Under the pieces are notes generated by a model. It worked only from the letters and a program-made list of their open reading frames with translations, was not told where the DNA came from and did not search any database. DNA of 64,000 nt, from NCBI RefSeq assembly GCF_051014685.1, contig NW_027478390.1, positions 1,462,501 to 1,526,500 on the forward strand, written 5' to 3'. This document shows positions 26,831-41,385 of this stretch, in pieces. The stretch is from Ptiloglossa arizonensis. Its lineage: Eukaryota > Arthropoda > Insecta > Hymenoptera > Colletidae. Within the stretch, counting starts at the first letter, position 1; every line of letters begins with the position of its first letter. A program made the position numbers and the translations under genes.

Positions 26831-29800
26831 AGATTAGGGAGTTTGAAGTTAAGGAATGGTTGAGAAACCATCACAATTTTCGCAAGTCTGATACTCGAAA
26901 CCAATAACTACAATGGCCTAGGGGAAAAATACACATACCGTTGTAATCGGGCGAGTTTCTGCTTTCAGATGCAATAGGAAATTCGTGAGTTCGTCAATCC
27001 GTTCGCGAAATATGGAAGTGTGAAGTTAAGGAATGGTTGAGAAGCCATCAAAATTTTCGCAAGTCTGATACTCGAAACCAATAACTACAAAGTCATAGGG
27101 GAAAAATACACATACCGTTGTAATCGAGCGAGTTTCTGCTTTCAGATGCAATAGGAAATTCGCGAGTTCGTCAATCAGTTCGCGAGATATGGAAGTGTGA
27201 AATTAAGGAATGGTTGAGAAACCATCAAAATTATCGCAAGTCTGATACTCGAAACCAATAACTGGAATGGCCTGGGGGAAGAATACACGTACCGTTGTAA
27301 TCGGGCGAGTTTCTGCTTTCAGATGCAATAGGAAATTCTCGAGTTCGTCAATCCGTTCGCGAGATATGGGGGTTTGAAGTTAAGTAATGCTTGAGAAACC
27401 ATCAAAATTTTCGCAAGTCTGATACTCGAAACCAATAACTACAAAGGCCTTGGGGAAAAATACACATATCTTTGTAATCGGGCGAGTTTCTACTTTCAGA
27501 TGCAACAGGAACTTCTCGAGTTCGTCAATCCGTTCGCGAGATTAGGGAGTTTGAAGTTAAGGAATGGTTGAGAAACCATCACAATTTTCGCAAGTCTGAT
27601 ACTCGAAACCAATAACTACAATGGCCTAGGGGAAAAATACACATACCGTTGTAATCGGGCGAGTTTCTGCTTTCAGATGCAATAGGAAATTCGTGAGTTC
27701 GTCAATCCGTTCGCGAAATATGGAAGTGTGAAGTTAAGGAATGGTTGAGAAACCATCAAAATTTTCGCAAGTCTGATACTCGAAACCAATAAGTGGAATG
27801 GCCTAGGGGAAAAGTACACATACCATTGTAATCGGCCGAGTTTCTGCTTTCAGATGCAATAGGAATTTCTCGAGTTCGTCAATCCGTTCGCGAGATATGG
27901 GAGTGTGAAGTTAAGGAATGGTTGAGAAACCATCAAAATTTTCGCAAGTCTGATACTCGAAACCAATAAGTGGAATGGCCTAGGGGAAAAGTACACATAC
28001 CATTGTAATCGGACGAGTTTCTGCTTTCAGATGCAATAGGAATTTCTCGAGTTCGTCAATCCGTTCGCGAGATATGGGAGTTTGAAGTTAAGGAATGGTT
28101 GAGAAACCATCAAAATTTTCGCAAGTCTGATGCTAGAAACGAATAACTGGAATGGCCAAGGGGAAAAGTACACACACCGTTGTAATCGGGCGAGTTTCTA
28201 CTTTCAGACGCAACAGGAATTTCTCGAGTTCGTCAATCTGTTCGCGAGATATGGGAGTTTGAAGTTAAGGAATGGTTGAGAAACCATCAAAATTTTCACT
28301 GGTCTGATACTCGAAACTAATAACTGGAATGGCCTAGGGGAAAAGTACACACCATTGTAATCGGGCGAGTTTCTACTTTCAGATGAAACAGGAATTTCTC
28401 GAGTTCGTCAATCCGTTCGCGAGATATGGGAGTTTGAAGTTAAGGAATGGTTGAGAAACCATCAAAATTATCGCAAGTCTGATACTCGAAACCAATAAGT
28501 GGAATGGCAAAGGGGAAAAGTTCACATACCATTGTAATCGGCCGAGATTCTACTTTCAGATGCAACAGGAATTTCTCGAGTTCGTCAATCCGTTCGCGAG
28601 AAATGGGTGTTTGGAGTTAAGGAATGGCTGAGAAACCATCAAAATTGTCGCAATTCTGATGCTAGAAACGAATAACTGGAATGGCCTAGGGGAAAAGTAC
28701 ACACACCGTTGTAATCGGGCGAGTTTCTACTTTCAGACGCAACAGGAATTTCTCGAGTTCGTCAATCTGTTCGCGAGATATGGGAGTTTGAAGTTAAGGA
28801 ATGGTTGAGAAACCATCAAAATTTTCGCAAGTCTGATACTCGAAACCCATAACTACAATGGCCTAGGGGAAAAGTACACACACCATTGTATTCGGGCGAG
28901 TTTCTGTTTTCAGATGCAATAGGAATTTCTCGAGTTCGTCAATCCGTTCGCGAGATATGGGAGTTTGAAGTTAAGGAATGGTTGAGAAACCATCAAAATT
29001 TTCGCAAGTCTGATACTCGAAACCAATAACTACAAAGGCCTAGGGGGAAAACACACATATCTTTGTAATCGGGCGAGTTTCTACTTTCAGATGCAACAGG
29101 AACTTCTCGAATTCGTCAATCCGTTCGCGAGATTAGGGAGTTTGAAGTTAAGTAATGGTTGAGAAACCATCACAATTTTCGCAAGTCTGATACTCGAAAC
29201 CAATAACTACAATGGCCTAGGGGAAAAATACACATACCGTTGTAATCGGGCGAGTTTCTGCTTTCAGATGCAATAGGAAATTCGTGAGTTCGTCAATCCG
29301 TTCGCGAAATATGGAAGTGTGAAGTTAAGGAATGGTTGAGAAGCCATCAAAATTTTCGCAAGTCTGATACTCGAAACCAATAACTACAAAGTCATAGGGG
29401 AAAAATACACATACCGTTGTAATCGAGCGAGTTTCTGCTTTCAGATGCAATAGGAAATTCGCGAGTTTGTCAATCAGTTCGCGAGATATGGAAGTGTGAA
29501 ATTAAGGAATGGTTGAGAAACCATCAAAATTATCGCAAGTCTGATACTCGAAACCAATAACTGGAATGGCCTGGGGGAAGAATACACGTACCGTTGTAAT
29601 CGGGCGAGTTTCTGCTTTCAGATGCAATAGGAAATTCTCGAGTTCGTCAATCCGTTCGCGAGATATGGGGGTTTGAAGTTAAGGAATGCTTGAGAAACCA
29701 TCAAAATTTTCGCAAGTCTGATACTCGAAACCAATAACTACAAAGGCCTTGGGGAAAAATACACATATCTTTGTAATCGGGCGAGTTTCTACTTTCAGAT

Positions 29801-29880
29801 GCAACAGGAACTTCTCGAGTTCGTCAATCCGTTCGCGAGATTAGGGAGTTTGAAGTTAAGGAATGGTTGAGAAACCACCA
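26800..29880 (+). repeat. Module marked by 'gattaggg', periods 708 bp and 13 monomers
   Basis: The variant 'attaggg' (for 'atatggg') is first seen at 26833, then at 27541, 29132 and 29840: two pairs each 708 bp apart (4 x 177), the pairs separated by 2299 bp (13 x 177 minus 2). The module contains 'cgcgaaatatggaag', 'gagaagccatc', 'agtcatagggg', 'atcgagcgag', 'cctgggggaagaatacacg' and 'gggggtttgaag' in fixed order. The same ordered module reappears at 34.1, 38.5, 47.3, 50.1-50.8, 52.6-53.1 and 55.1-55.6 kb. Confidence 0.85.
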
Positions 29881-31550
29881 CAATTTTCGCAAGTCTGATA
29901 CTCGAAACCAATAACTACAATGGCCTAGGGGAAAAATACACATACCGTTGTAATCGGGCGAGTTTCTGCTTTCAGATGCAATAGGAAATTCGTGAGTTCG
30001 TCAATCCGTTCGCGAAATATGGAAGTGTGAAGTTAAGGAATGGTTGAGAAGCCATCAAAATTTTCGCAAGTCTGATACTCGAAACCAATAACTACAAAGT
30101 CATAGGGGAAAAATACACATACCGTTGTAATCGAGCGAGTTTCTACTTTCAGATGCAATAGGAAATTCGCGAGTTCGTCAATCAGTTCGCGAGATATGGA
30201 AGTGTGAAATTAAGGAATGGTTGAGAACCATCAAAATTATCGCAAGTCTGATACTCGAAACCAATAACTGGAATGGCCTGGGGGAAAAGTACACACACCA
30301 TTGTAATCGGGCGAGTTTCTACTTTCAGACGCAACAGGAATTTCTCGAGTTCGTCAATCCGTTCGCGAGATATGGGAGTTTAAAGTTAGGGAATGATTGA
30401 GAAACCATCAAAATTTGCGCAAGCCTGATACTCGAAACCAATAACTACAAAGTCATAGGGGAAAAATACACATACCGTTGTAATCGGGCGAATTTCTACT
30501 TTCACATGCAACAGAAATTTCTCGTGTTCGTTAATCCGTTCGCGAGATATGGGAGTTTGAAGTTAAGGATTGGTTGAGAAACCATCACAATTTTCGCCAG
30601 TCTGATACTCGAAACCAATAACTACAATGGCCTAGGGGAAAAATACACATACCGTTGTAATCGGGCGAATTTCTACTTTCACATGCAACAGAAATTTCTC
30701 GTGTTCGTTAATCCGTTCGCGAGATATGGGAGTTTGAAGTTAAGGATTGGTTGAGAAACCATCACAATTTTCGCAAGTCTGATACTCGAAACCAATAACT
30801 ACAATGGCCTAGGGGAAAAATACACATACCGTTGTAATCGGGCGAGTTTCTGCTTTCAGATGCAATAGGAAATTCGTGAGTTCGTCAATCCGTTCGCGAA
30901 ATATGGAAGTGTGAAGTTAAGGAATGGTTGAGAAGCCATCAAAATTTTCGCAAGTCTGATACTCGAAACCAATAACTACAAAGTCATAGGGGAAAAATAC
31001 ACATACCGTTGTAATCGAGCGAGTTTCTACTTTCAGATGCAATAGGAAATTCGCGAGTTCGTCAATCAGTTCGCGAGATATGGAAGTGTGAAATTAAGGA
31101 ATGGTTGAGAACCATCAAAATTATCGCAAGTCTGATACTCGAAACCAATAACTGGAATGGCCTGGGGGAAAAGTACACACACCATTGTAATCGGGCGAGT
31201 TTCTACTTTCAGACGCAACAGGAATTTCTCGAGTTCGTCAATCCGTTCGCGAGATATGGGAGTTTAAAGTTAGGGAATGATTGAGAAACCATCAAAATTT
31301 GCGCAAGCCTGATACTCGAAACCAATAACTACAAAGTCATAGGGGAAAAATACACATACCGTTGTAATCGGGCGAATTTCTACTTTCACATGCAACAGAA
31401 ATTTCTCGTGTTCGTTAATCCGTTCGCGAGATATGGGAGTTTGAAGTTAAGGATTGGTTGAGAAACCATCACAATTTTCGCCAGTCTGATACTCGAAACC
31501 AATAACTACAATGGCCTAGGGGAAAAATACACATACCGTTGTAATCGGGC
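29880..31550 (+). repeat. Higher-order repeat, 5 monomers, period 884 bp
   Basis: A 1-base deletion giving 'ggttgagaaccatc' occurs with its TTGAGAACC at 30221 and 31105, 884 bp apart (5 x 177 minus 1, the deletion itself). Both units also carry 'gtttaaagttaggg', 'tttgcgcaagcctg' and the 'ttcgttaatccg' monomer. The second copy diverges from the first near 31550, where 'gaatttctac' becomes 'gagtttctgc'. Confidence 0.88.
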
Positions 31551-34500
31551 GAGTTTCTGCTTTCAGATGCAATAGGAAATTCTCGAGTTCGTCAATCCGT
31601 TCGCGAGATATGGAAGTGCGAAGTTAAGGAATGGTTGAGAAACCATCACAATTTTCGCCAGTCTGATACTCGAAACCAATAACTACAATGGCCTAGGGGA
31701 AAAATACACATACCGTTGTAATCGGGCGAGTTTCTGCTTTCAGATGCAATAGGAAATTCTCGAGTTCGTCAATCCGTTCGCGAGATATGGAAGTGTGAAG
31801 TTAAGGAATGGTTGAGAAACCATCAAAATTTTCGCAAGTCTGATACTCGAAACCAATAAGTGGAATGGCCTAGGGGAAAAGTACACATACCATTGTAATC
31901 GGCCGAGTTTCTGCTTTCAGATGCAATAGGAATTTCTAGAGTTCGTCAATCCGTTCGCGAGATATGGGAGTTTGAAGTTAAGGAATGGTTGAGAAACCAT
32001 CAAAATTTCCGCAAGTCTGATACTCGAAACCAATAAGTGGAATGGCCTAGGGGAAAAGTACACATACCATTGTAATCGGCCGAGTTTCTGCTTTCAGATG
32101 CAATAGGAATTTCTCGAGTTCGTCAATCAGTTCGCGAGATATAGGAGTTTGAAGTTAAGGAATGGTTGAGAAACCATCAAAATTATCGCAAGTCTGATGC
32201 TAGAAACGAATAACTGGAATGGCCTAGGGGAAAAGTACTCACCATTGTAATCGGGCGAGTTTCTACTTTCAGATGCAACAGGAATTTCTCGAGTTCGTCA
32301 ATCCGTTCGCGAGATATGGGAGTTTGAAGTTAAGGAATGGTTGAGAAACCATCAAAATTTTCGCTGGTCTGATACTCGAAACCAATAAGTGGAATGGCCT
32401 AGGGGAAAAGTACACATACCATTGTAATCGGCCGAGTTTCTACTTTCAGATGCAACAGGAATTTCACGAGTTCGTCAATCCGTTCGCGAGAAATGGGTGT
32501 TTGGAGTTAAGGAGTGGTTGAGAAACCGTCAAAATTTTCGCAAGTCTGATACTCGAAACCCATAACTACAATGGCCTAGGGGAAAAGTACACACACCATT
32601 GTATTCGGGCAAGTTTCTGCTTTCAAATGCAATAGGAATTTCTCGAGTTTGTCAATCCGTTCGCGAGATATGGGAGTTTGAAGTTAAGGAATGGTTGAGA
32701 AACCATCAAAATTTTCGCAAGTCTGATACTCGAAACCAATAACTACAAAGGCCTAGGGGGAAAACACACATATCTTTGTAATCGGGCGAGTTTCTACTTT
32801 CAGATGCAACAGGAACACTCTCGAGTTCGTCAGTCCGTTCGCGAGAAATGGGAGTTTGAAGTTAAGGAATGGTTGAGAAACCATCAAAATTTTCGCAAGT
32901 CTGATGCTAGAAACGAATAACTGGAATGGCCTAGGGGAAAAGTACACACACCGTTGTAATCGGGCGAGTTTCTACTTTCAGACGCAACAGGAATTTCTCG
33001 AGTTCGTCAATCTGTTCGCGAGATATGGGAGTTTGAAGTTAAGGAATGGTTGAGAAACCATCAAAATTTTCACTGGTCTGATACTCGAAACTAATAACTG
33101 GAATGGCCTAGGGGAAAAGTACACACCATTGTAATCGGGCGAGTTTCTACTTTCAGATGCAACAGGAATTTCTCGAGTTCGTCAATCCGTTCGCGAGATA
33201 TGGGAGTTTGAAGTTAAGGAATGGTTGAGAAACCATCAAAATTATCGCAAGTCTGATACTCGAAACCAATAAGTGGAATGGCAAAGGGGAAAAGTTCACA
33301 TACCATTGTAATCGGCCGAGATTCTACTTTCAGATGCAACAGGAATTTCTCGAGTTCGTCAATCCGTTCGCGAGAAATGGGTGTTTGGAGTTAAGGAATG
33401 GCTGAGAAACCATCAAAATTGTCGCAATTCTGATGCTAGAAACGAATAACTGGAATGGCCTAGGGGAAAAGTACACACACCGTTGTAATCGGGCGAGTTT
33501 CTACTTTCAGACGCAACAGGAATTTCTCGAGTTCGTCAATCTGTTCGCGAGATATGGGAGTTTGAAGTTAAGGAATGGTTGAGAAACCATCAAAATTTTC
33601 GCAAGTCTGATACTCGAAACCCATAACTACAATGGCCTAGGGGAAAAGTACACACACCATTGTATTCGGGCGAGTTTCTGTTTTCAGATGCAATAGGAAT
33701 TTCTCGAGTTCGTCAATTCGTTCGCGAGATATGGGAGTTTGAAGTTAAGGAATGGTTGAGAAACCATCAAAATTTTCGCAAGTCTGATACTCGAAACCAA
33801 TAACTACAAAGGCCTAGGGGGAAAACACACATATCTTTGTAATCGGGCGAGTTTCTGCTTTCAGATGCAATAGGAAATTCTCGAGTTCGTCAATCCGTTC
33901 GCGAGATATGGGGGTTTGAAGTTAAGGAATGCTTGAGAAACCATCAAAATTTTCGCAAGTCTGATACTCGAAACCAATAACTACAAAGGCCTTGGGGAAA
34001 AATACACATATCTTTGTAATCGGGCGAGTTTCTACTTTCAGATGCAACAGGAACTTCTCGAGTTCGTCAATCCGTTCGCGAGATTAGGGAGTTTGAAGTT
34101 AAGGAATGGTTGAGAAACCATCACAATTTTCGCAAGTCTGATACTCGAAACCAATAACTACAATGGCCTAGGGGAAAAATACACATACCGTTGTAATCGG
34201 GCGAGTTTCTGCTTTCAGATGCAATAGGAAATTCGTGAGTTCGTCAATCCGTTCGCGAAATATGGAAGTGTGAAGTTAAGGAATGGTTGAGAAGCCATCA
34301 AAATTTTCGCAAGTCTGATACTCGAAACCAATAACTACAAAGTCATACGGGAAAAATACACATACCGTTGTAATCGAGCGAGTTTCTGCTTTCAGATGCA
34401 ATAGGAAATTCGCGAGTTCGTCAATCAGTTCGCGAGATATGGAAGTGTGAAGTTAAGGAATGGTTGAGAAACCATCAAAATTTTCGCAAGTCTGATACTC

Positions 34501-35000
34501 GAAACCAATAAGTGGAATGGCCTAGGGGAAAAGTACACATACCATTGTAATCGGCCGAGTTTCTGCTTTCAGATGCAATAGGAATTTCTCGAGTTCGTCA
34601 ATCCGTTCGCGAGATATGGGAGTTTGAAGTTAAGGAATGGTTGAGAAACCATCAAAATTTTCGCAAGTCTGATACTCGAAACCAATAACTGGAATGGCCT
34701 GGGGGAAAAGTACACACACCATTGTAATCGGGCGAGTTTCTACTTTCAGACGCAACAGGAATTTCTCGAGTTCGCCAATCCGTTCGCGAGATATGGGAGT
34801 TTGAAGTTAGGGAATGATTGAGAAACCATCAAAATTTGCGCAAGCCTGATACTCGAAACCAATAACTACAAAGTCATAGGGGAAAAATACACATACCGTT
34901 GTAATCGGGCGAATTTCTACTTTCACATGCAACAGAAATTTCTCGTGTTCGTTAATCCGTTCGCGAGATATGGGAGTTTGAAGTTAAGGATTGGTTGAGA
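31550..35000 (+). repeat. Mosaic array stretch with long-range matches to 48-50 kb
   Basis: The stretch is satellite throughout. Its ordered variants 'tttcacgag', 'gaaaccgtc', 'ctttcaaatgc', 'gaacactctcgagttcgtca', 'ttcactggtctg' and 'gagattctac' between about 32450 and 33340 recur in the same order between about 48670 and 49550. The offset at the 'gaacactc' monomer is 16211 bp (32753 to 48964). This is a multi-kilobase block shared between distant parts of the array. Confidence 0.75.
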
Positions 35001-38000
35001 AACCATCACAATTTTCGCCAGTCTGATACTCGAAACCAATAACTACAATGGCCTAGGGGAAAAATACACATACCGTTGTAATCGGGCGAGTTTCTGCTTT
35101 CAGATGCAATAGGAAATTCTCGAGTTCGTCAATCCGTTCGCGAGATATGGAAGTGTGAAGTTAAGGAATGGTTGAGAAACCATCAAAATTTTCGCAAGTC
35201 TGATACTCGAAACCAATAAGTGGAATGGCCTAGGGGAAAAGTACACATACCATTGTAATCGGCCGAGTTTCTGCTTTCAGATGCAATAGGAATTTCTCGA
35301 GTTCGTCAATCCGTTCGCGAGATATGGGAGTTTGAAGTTAAGGAATGGTTGAGAAAGCATCAAAATTTTCGCAAGTCTGATACTCGAAACCAATAAGTGG
35401 AATGGCCTAGGGGAAAAGTACACATACCATTGTAATCGGCCGAGTTTCTGCTTTCAGATGCAATAGGAATTTCTCGAGTTCGTCAATCAGTTCGCGAGAT
35501 ATAGGAGTTTGAAGTTAAGGAATGGTTGAGAAACCATCAAAATTATCGCAAGTCTGATGCTAGAAACGAATAACTGGAATGGCCTAGGGGAAAAGTACTC
35601 ACCATTGTAATCGGGCGAGTTTCTACTTTCAGATGCAACAGGAATTTCTCGAGTTCGTCAATCCGTTCGCGAGATATGGGAGTTTGAAGCTAAGGAATGG
35701 TTGAGAAACCATCAAAATTTTCGCAAGTCTGACACTCGAAACCAATAAGTGGAATGGCCTAGGGGAAAAGTACACATACCATTGTAATCGGCCGAGTTTC
35801 TACTTTCAGATGCAACAGGAATTTCACGAGTTCGTCAATCCGTTCGCGAGAAATGGGTGTTTGGAGTTAAGGAGTGGTTGAGAAACCGTCAAAATTTTCG
35901 CAAGTCTGATACTCGAAACCCATAACTACAATGGCCTAGGGGAAAAGTACACACACCATTGTATTCGGGCGAGTTTCTGCTTTCAAATGCAATAGGAATT
36001 TCTCGAGTTCGTCAATCCGTTCGCGAGATATGGGAGTTTGAAGTTAAGGAATGGTTGAGAAACCATCAAAATTTTCGCAAGTCTGATACTCGAAACCAAT
36101 AACTACAAAGGCCTAGGGGGAAAACACACATATCTTTGTAATCGGGCGAGTTTCTACTTTCAGATGCAACAGGAACACTCTCGAGTTCGTCAGTCCGTTC
36201 GCGAGAAATGGGAGTTTGAAGTTAAGGAATGGTTGAGAAACCATCAAAATTTTCACTGGTCTGATACTCGAAACTAATAACTGGAATGGCCTAGGGGAAA
36301 AGTACACACCATTGTAATCGGACGAGTTTCTACTTTCAGATGCAACAGGAATTTCTCGAGTTCGTCAATCCGTTCGCGAGATATGGGAGTTTGAAGTTAA
36401 GGAATGGTTGAGAAACCATCAAAATTATCGCAAGTCTGATACTCGAAACCAATAAGTGGAATGGCAAAGGGGAAAAGTTCACATACCACTGTAATCGGCC
36501 AAGTTTCTACTTTCAGATGCAACAGGAATTTCTCGAGTTCGTCAATCCGTTCGCGAGAAATGGGTGTTTGGAGTTAAGGAATGGCTGAGAAACCATCAAA
36601 ATTGTCGCAATTCTGATGCTAGAAACGAATAACTGGAATGGCCTAGGGGAAAAGTACACACACCGTTGTAATCGGGCGAGTTTCTACTTTCAGACGCAAC
36701 AGGAATTTCTCGAGTTCGTCAATCTGTTCGCGAGATATGGGAGTTTGAAGTTAAGGAATGGTTGAGAAACCATCAAAATTTTCACTGGTCTGATACTCGA
36801 AACTAATAACTGGAATGGCCTAGGGGAAAAGTACACACAACATTGTATTCGGGCGAGATTCTGCTTTCAGATGCAATAGGAATTTCTCGAGTCCCGTCAA
36901 TCAGTTCGCGAGATATGGGAGTTTGAAGTTAAGGAATGGTTGAGAAACCATCAAAATTTTCGCAATTCTGATGCTAGAAAGGAATAACTGGAATGGCCTA
37001 GGGGAAAAGTACACACACCATTGTAACCGGGGGAGTTTCTACTTTCAGATACAACAGGAACTTCTCGAGTTCGTCAATCCGTTCGCGAGATATGGGAGTT
37101 TGAAGTTAAGGAATGGTTGAGAAACCATCACAATTTTCGCCAGTCTGATACTGGAAACCAATAACTACAATGGCCTAGGGGAAAAGTACACACACCATTG
37201 TATTCGGGCGAGTTTCTGCTTTCAGATGCAATAGGAATTTCTCGAGTTCGTCAATCAGTTCGCGAGATATGGGAGTTTGAAGTTAAGGAATGGTTGAGAA
37301 ACCATCAAAATTTTCGCAAGTCTGATACTCGAAACCAATAAGTGGAATGGCAAAGGGGAAAAGTACACATACCATTGTAATCGGCCGAGTTTCTACTTTC
37401 AGATGCAACAGGAATTTCTCGAGTTCGTCAATCCGTTCGCGAGATATGGAAGTGTGAAGTTAAGGAATGGTTGAGAAACCATCAAAATTTTCGCAAGTCT
37501 GATACTCGAAACCAATAAGTGGAATGGACTAGGGGAAAAGTACACATACCATTGTAATCGGCCGAGTTTCTGCTTTCAGATGCAATAGGAATTTCTCGAG
37601 TTCGTCAATCCGTTCGCGAGAAATGGGTGTTTGGAGTTAAGGAATGGCTGAGAAACCATCAAAATTGTCGCAATTCTGATGCTAGAAACGAATAACTGGA
37701 ATGGCCTAGGGGAAAAGTACACACACCGTTGTAATCGGGCGAGTTTCTACTTTCAGACGCAACAGGAATTTCTCGAGTTCGTCAATCTGTTCGCGAGATA
37801 TGGGAGTTTGAAGTTAAGGAATGGTTGAGAAACCATCAAAATTATCGCAAGTCTGATACTCGAAACCAATAAGTGGAATGGCAAAGGGGAAAAGTTCACA
37901 TACCATTGTAATCGGCCGAGTTCCTACTTTCAGATGCAACAGGAATTTCTCGAGTTCGTCAATCCGTTCGCGAGAAATGGGTGTTTGGAGTTAAGGAATG

Positions 38001-41000
38001 GCTGAGAAACCATCAAAATTGTCGCAATTCTGATGCTAGAAACGAATAACTGGAATGGCCTAGGGGAAAAGTACACACACCGTTGTAATCGGGCGAGTTT
38101 CTACTTTCAGACGCAACAGGAATTTCTCGAGTTCGTCAATCTGTTCGCGAGATATGGGAGTTTGAAGTTAAGGAATGGTTGAAAAACCATCAAAATTTTC
38201 ACTGGTCTGATACTCGAAACCCATAACTACAATGGCCTAGGGGAAAAGTACACACACCATTGTATTCGGGCGAGTTTCTGTTTTCAGATGCAATAGGAAT
38301 TTCTCGAGTTCGTCAATTCGTTCGCGAGATATGGGAGTTTGAAGTTAAGGAATGGTTGAGAAACCATCAAAATTTTCGCAAGTCTGATACTCGAAACCAA
38401 TAACTACAAAGGCCTAGGGGGAAAACACACATATCTTTGTAATCGGGCGAGTTTCTACTTTCAGATGCAACAGGAACTTCTCGAGTTCGTCAATCCGTTC
38501 GCGAGATTAGGGAGTTTGAAGTTAAGGAATGGTTGAGAAACCATCACAATTTTCGCAAGTCTGATACTCGAAACCAATAACTACAATGGCCTAGGGGAAA
38601 AATACACATACCGTTGTAATCGGGCGAGTTTCTGCTTTCAGATGCAATAGGAAATTCGTGAGTTCGTCAATCCGTTCGCGAAATATGGAAGTGTGAAGTT
38701 AAGGAATGGTTGAGAAGCCATCAAAATTTTCGCAAGTCTGATACTCGAAACCAATAACTACAAAGTCATAGGGGAAAAATACACATACCGTTGTAATCGA
38801 GCGAGTTTCTGCTTTCAGATGCAATAGGAAATTCGCGAGTTCGTCAATCAGTTCGCGAGATATGGAAGTGTGAAATTAAGGAATGGTTGAGAAACCATCA
38901 AAATTATCGCAAGTCTGATACTCGAAACCAATAACTGGAATGGCCTGGGGGAAAAGTACACACACCATTGTAATCGGGCGAGTTTCTACTTTCAGACGCA
39001 ACAGGAATTTCTCGAGTTCGTCAATCCGTTCGCGAGATATGGGAGTTTGAAGTTAGGGAATGATTGAGAAACCATCAAAATTTGCGCAAGTCTGATACTC
39101 GAAACCAATAACTACAAAGTCATAGGGGAAAAATACACATACCGTTGTAATCGGGCGAATTTCTACTTTCACATGCAACAGAAATTTCTCGTGTTCGTTA
39201 ATCCGTTCGCGAGATATGGGAGTTTGAAGTTAAGGATTGGTTGAGAAACCATCACAATTTTCGCCAGTCTGATACTCGAAATCAATAACTACAATGGCCT
39301 AGGGGAAAAATACACATACCGTTGTAATCGGGCGAGTTTCTACTTTCAGACGCAACAGGAATTTCTCGAGTTCGTCAATCCGTTCGCGAGATATGGGAGT
39401 TTGAAGTTAGGGAATGATTGAGAAACCATCAAAATTTGCGCAAGTCTGATACTCGAAACCAATAACTACAAAGTCATAGGGGAAAAATACACATACCGTT
39501 GTAATCGGGCGAATTTCTACTTTCACATGCAACAGAAATTTCTCGTGTTCGTTAATCCGTTCGCGAGATATGGGAGTTTGAAGTTAAGGATTGGTTGAGA
39601 AACCATCACAATTTTCGCCAGTCTGATACTCGAAATCAATAACTACAATGGCCTAGGGGAAAAATACACATACCGTTGTAATCGGGCGAGTTTCTGCTTT
39701 CAGATGCAATAGGAAATTCTCGAGTTCGTCAATCCGTTCGCGAGATATGGAAGTGTGAAGTTAAGGAATGGTTGAGAAACCATCAAAATTTTCGCAAGTC
39801 TGATACTCGAAACCAATAAGTGGAATGGCCTAGGGGAAAAGTACACATACCATTGTAATCGGCCGAGTTTCTGCTTTCAGATGCAATAGGAATTTCTCGA
39901 GTTCGTCAATCCGTTCGCGAGATATGGGAGTTTGAAGTTAAGGAATGGTTGAGAAAGCATCAAAATTTTCGCAAGTCTGATACTCGAAACCAATAAGTGG
40001 AATGGCCTAGGGGAAAAGTACACATACCATTGTAATCGGCCGAGTTTCTGCTTTCAGATGCAATAGGAATTTCTCGAGTTCGTCAATCAGTTCGCGAGAT
40101 ATAGGAGTTTGAAGTTAAGGAATGGTTGAGAAACCATCAAAATTATCGCAAGTCTGATACTCGAAACCAATAAGTGGAATGGCCTAGGGGAAAAGTACAC
40201 ATACCATTGTAATCGGCCGAGTTTCTGCTTTCAGATGCAACAGGAATTTCACGAGTTCGTCAATCCGTTCGCGAGAAATGGGTGTTTGGAGTTAAGGAGT
40301 GGTTGAGAAACCGTCAAAATTTTCGCAAGTCTGATACTCGAAACCCATAACTACAATGGCCTAGGGGAAAAGTACACACACCATTGTATTCGGGCGAGTT
40401 TCTGCTTTCAAATGCAATAGGAATTTCTCGAGTTCGTCAATCCGTTCGCGAGATATGGGAGTTTGAAGTTAAGCAATGGTTGAGAAACCATCAAAATTTT
40501 CGCAAGTCTGATACTCGAAACCAATAACTACAAAGGCCTAGGGGGAAAACACACATATCTTTGTAATCGGGCGAGTTTCTACTTTCAGATGCAACAGGAA
40601 CACTCTCGAGTTCGTCAGACCGTTCGCGAGAAATGGGAGTTTGAAGTTAAGGAATGGTTGAGAAACCATCAAAATTTTCACTGGTCTGATACTCGAAACT
40701 AATAACTGGAATGGCCTAGGGGAAAAGTACACACCATTGTAATCGGACGAGTTTCTACTTTCAGATGCAACAGGAATTTCTCGAGTTCGTCAATCCGTTC
40801 GCGAGATATGGGAGTTTGAAGTTAAGGAATGGTTGAGAAACCATCAAAATTATCGCAAGTCTGATACTCGAAACCAATAAGTGGAATGGCAAAGGGGAAA
40901 TGTTCACATACCACTGTAATCGGCCGAGTTTCTACTTTCAGATGCAACAGGAATTTCTCGAGTTCGTCAATCCGTTCGCGAGAAATGGGTGTTTGGAGTT

Positions 41001-41385
41001 AAGGAATGGCTGAGAAACCATCAAAATTGTCGCAATTCTGATGCTAGAAACGAATAACTGGAATGGCCTAGGGGAAAAGTACACACACCGTTGTAATCGG
41101 GCGAGTTTCTACTTTCAGACGCAACAGGAATTTCTCGAGTTCGTCAATCTGTTCGCGAGATATGGGAGTTTGAAGTTAAGGAATGGTTGAGAAACCATCA
41201 AAATTTTCACTGGTCTGATACTCGAAACTAATAACTGGAATGGCCTAGGGGAAAAGTACACACAACATTGTATTCGGGCGAGATTCTGCTTTCAGATGCA
41301 ATAGGAATTTCTCGAGTCCCGTCAATCAGTTCGCGAGATATGGGAGTTTGAAGTTAAGGAATGGTTGAGAAACCATCAAAATTTT
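35000..41385 (+). repeat. Long duplication, offset 4425 bp (25 monomers)
   Basis: The 'gaacactctc' monomer at 36113 and 40538, and 'gtacacacaacatt' at 36831 and 41256, are each exactly 4425 bp apart (25 x 177). To the left of about 35550 the same match continues at 26 monomers (4602 bp; 35041 to 39643). The second copy lacks the monomer with 'gtactcacc' found at about 35540-35720, so one monomer was lost in register in the right copy. Confidence 0.8.
38970..39680 (+). repeat. Two-monomer duplication, period 354 bp
   Basis: The private variant 'cgaaatcaat' is found at 39277 and 39631, 354 bp apart. The preceding 'tttgcgcaagtctg' and 'ttcgttaatccg' monomers repeat in the same order. The first monomer of the second unit is a hybrid, with 'aaaaatacacataccg' joined to 'gagtttctactttcagacgc', which marks the recombination joint. 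Confidence 0.82.
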
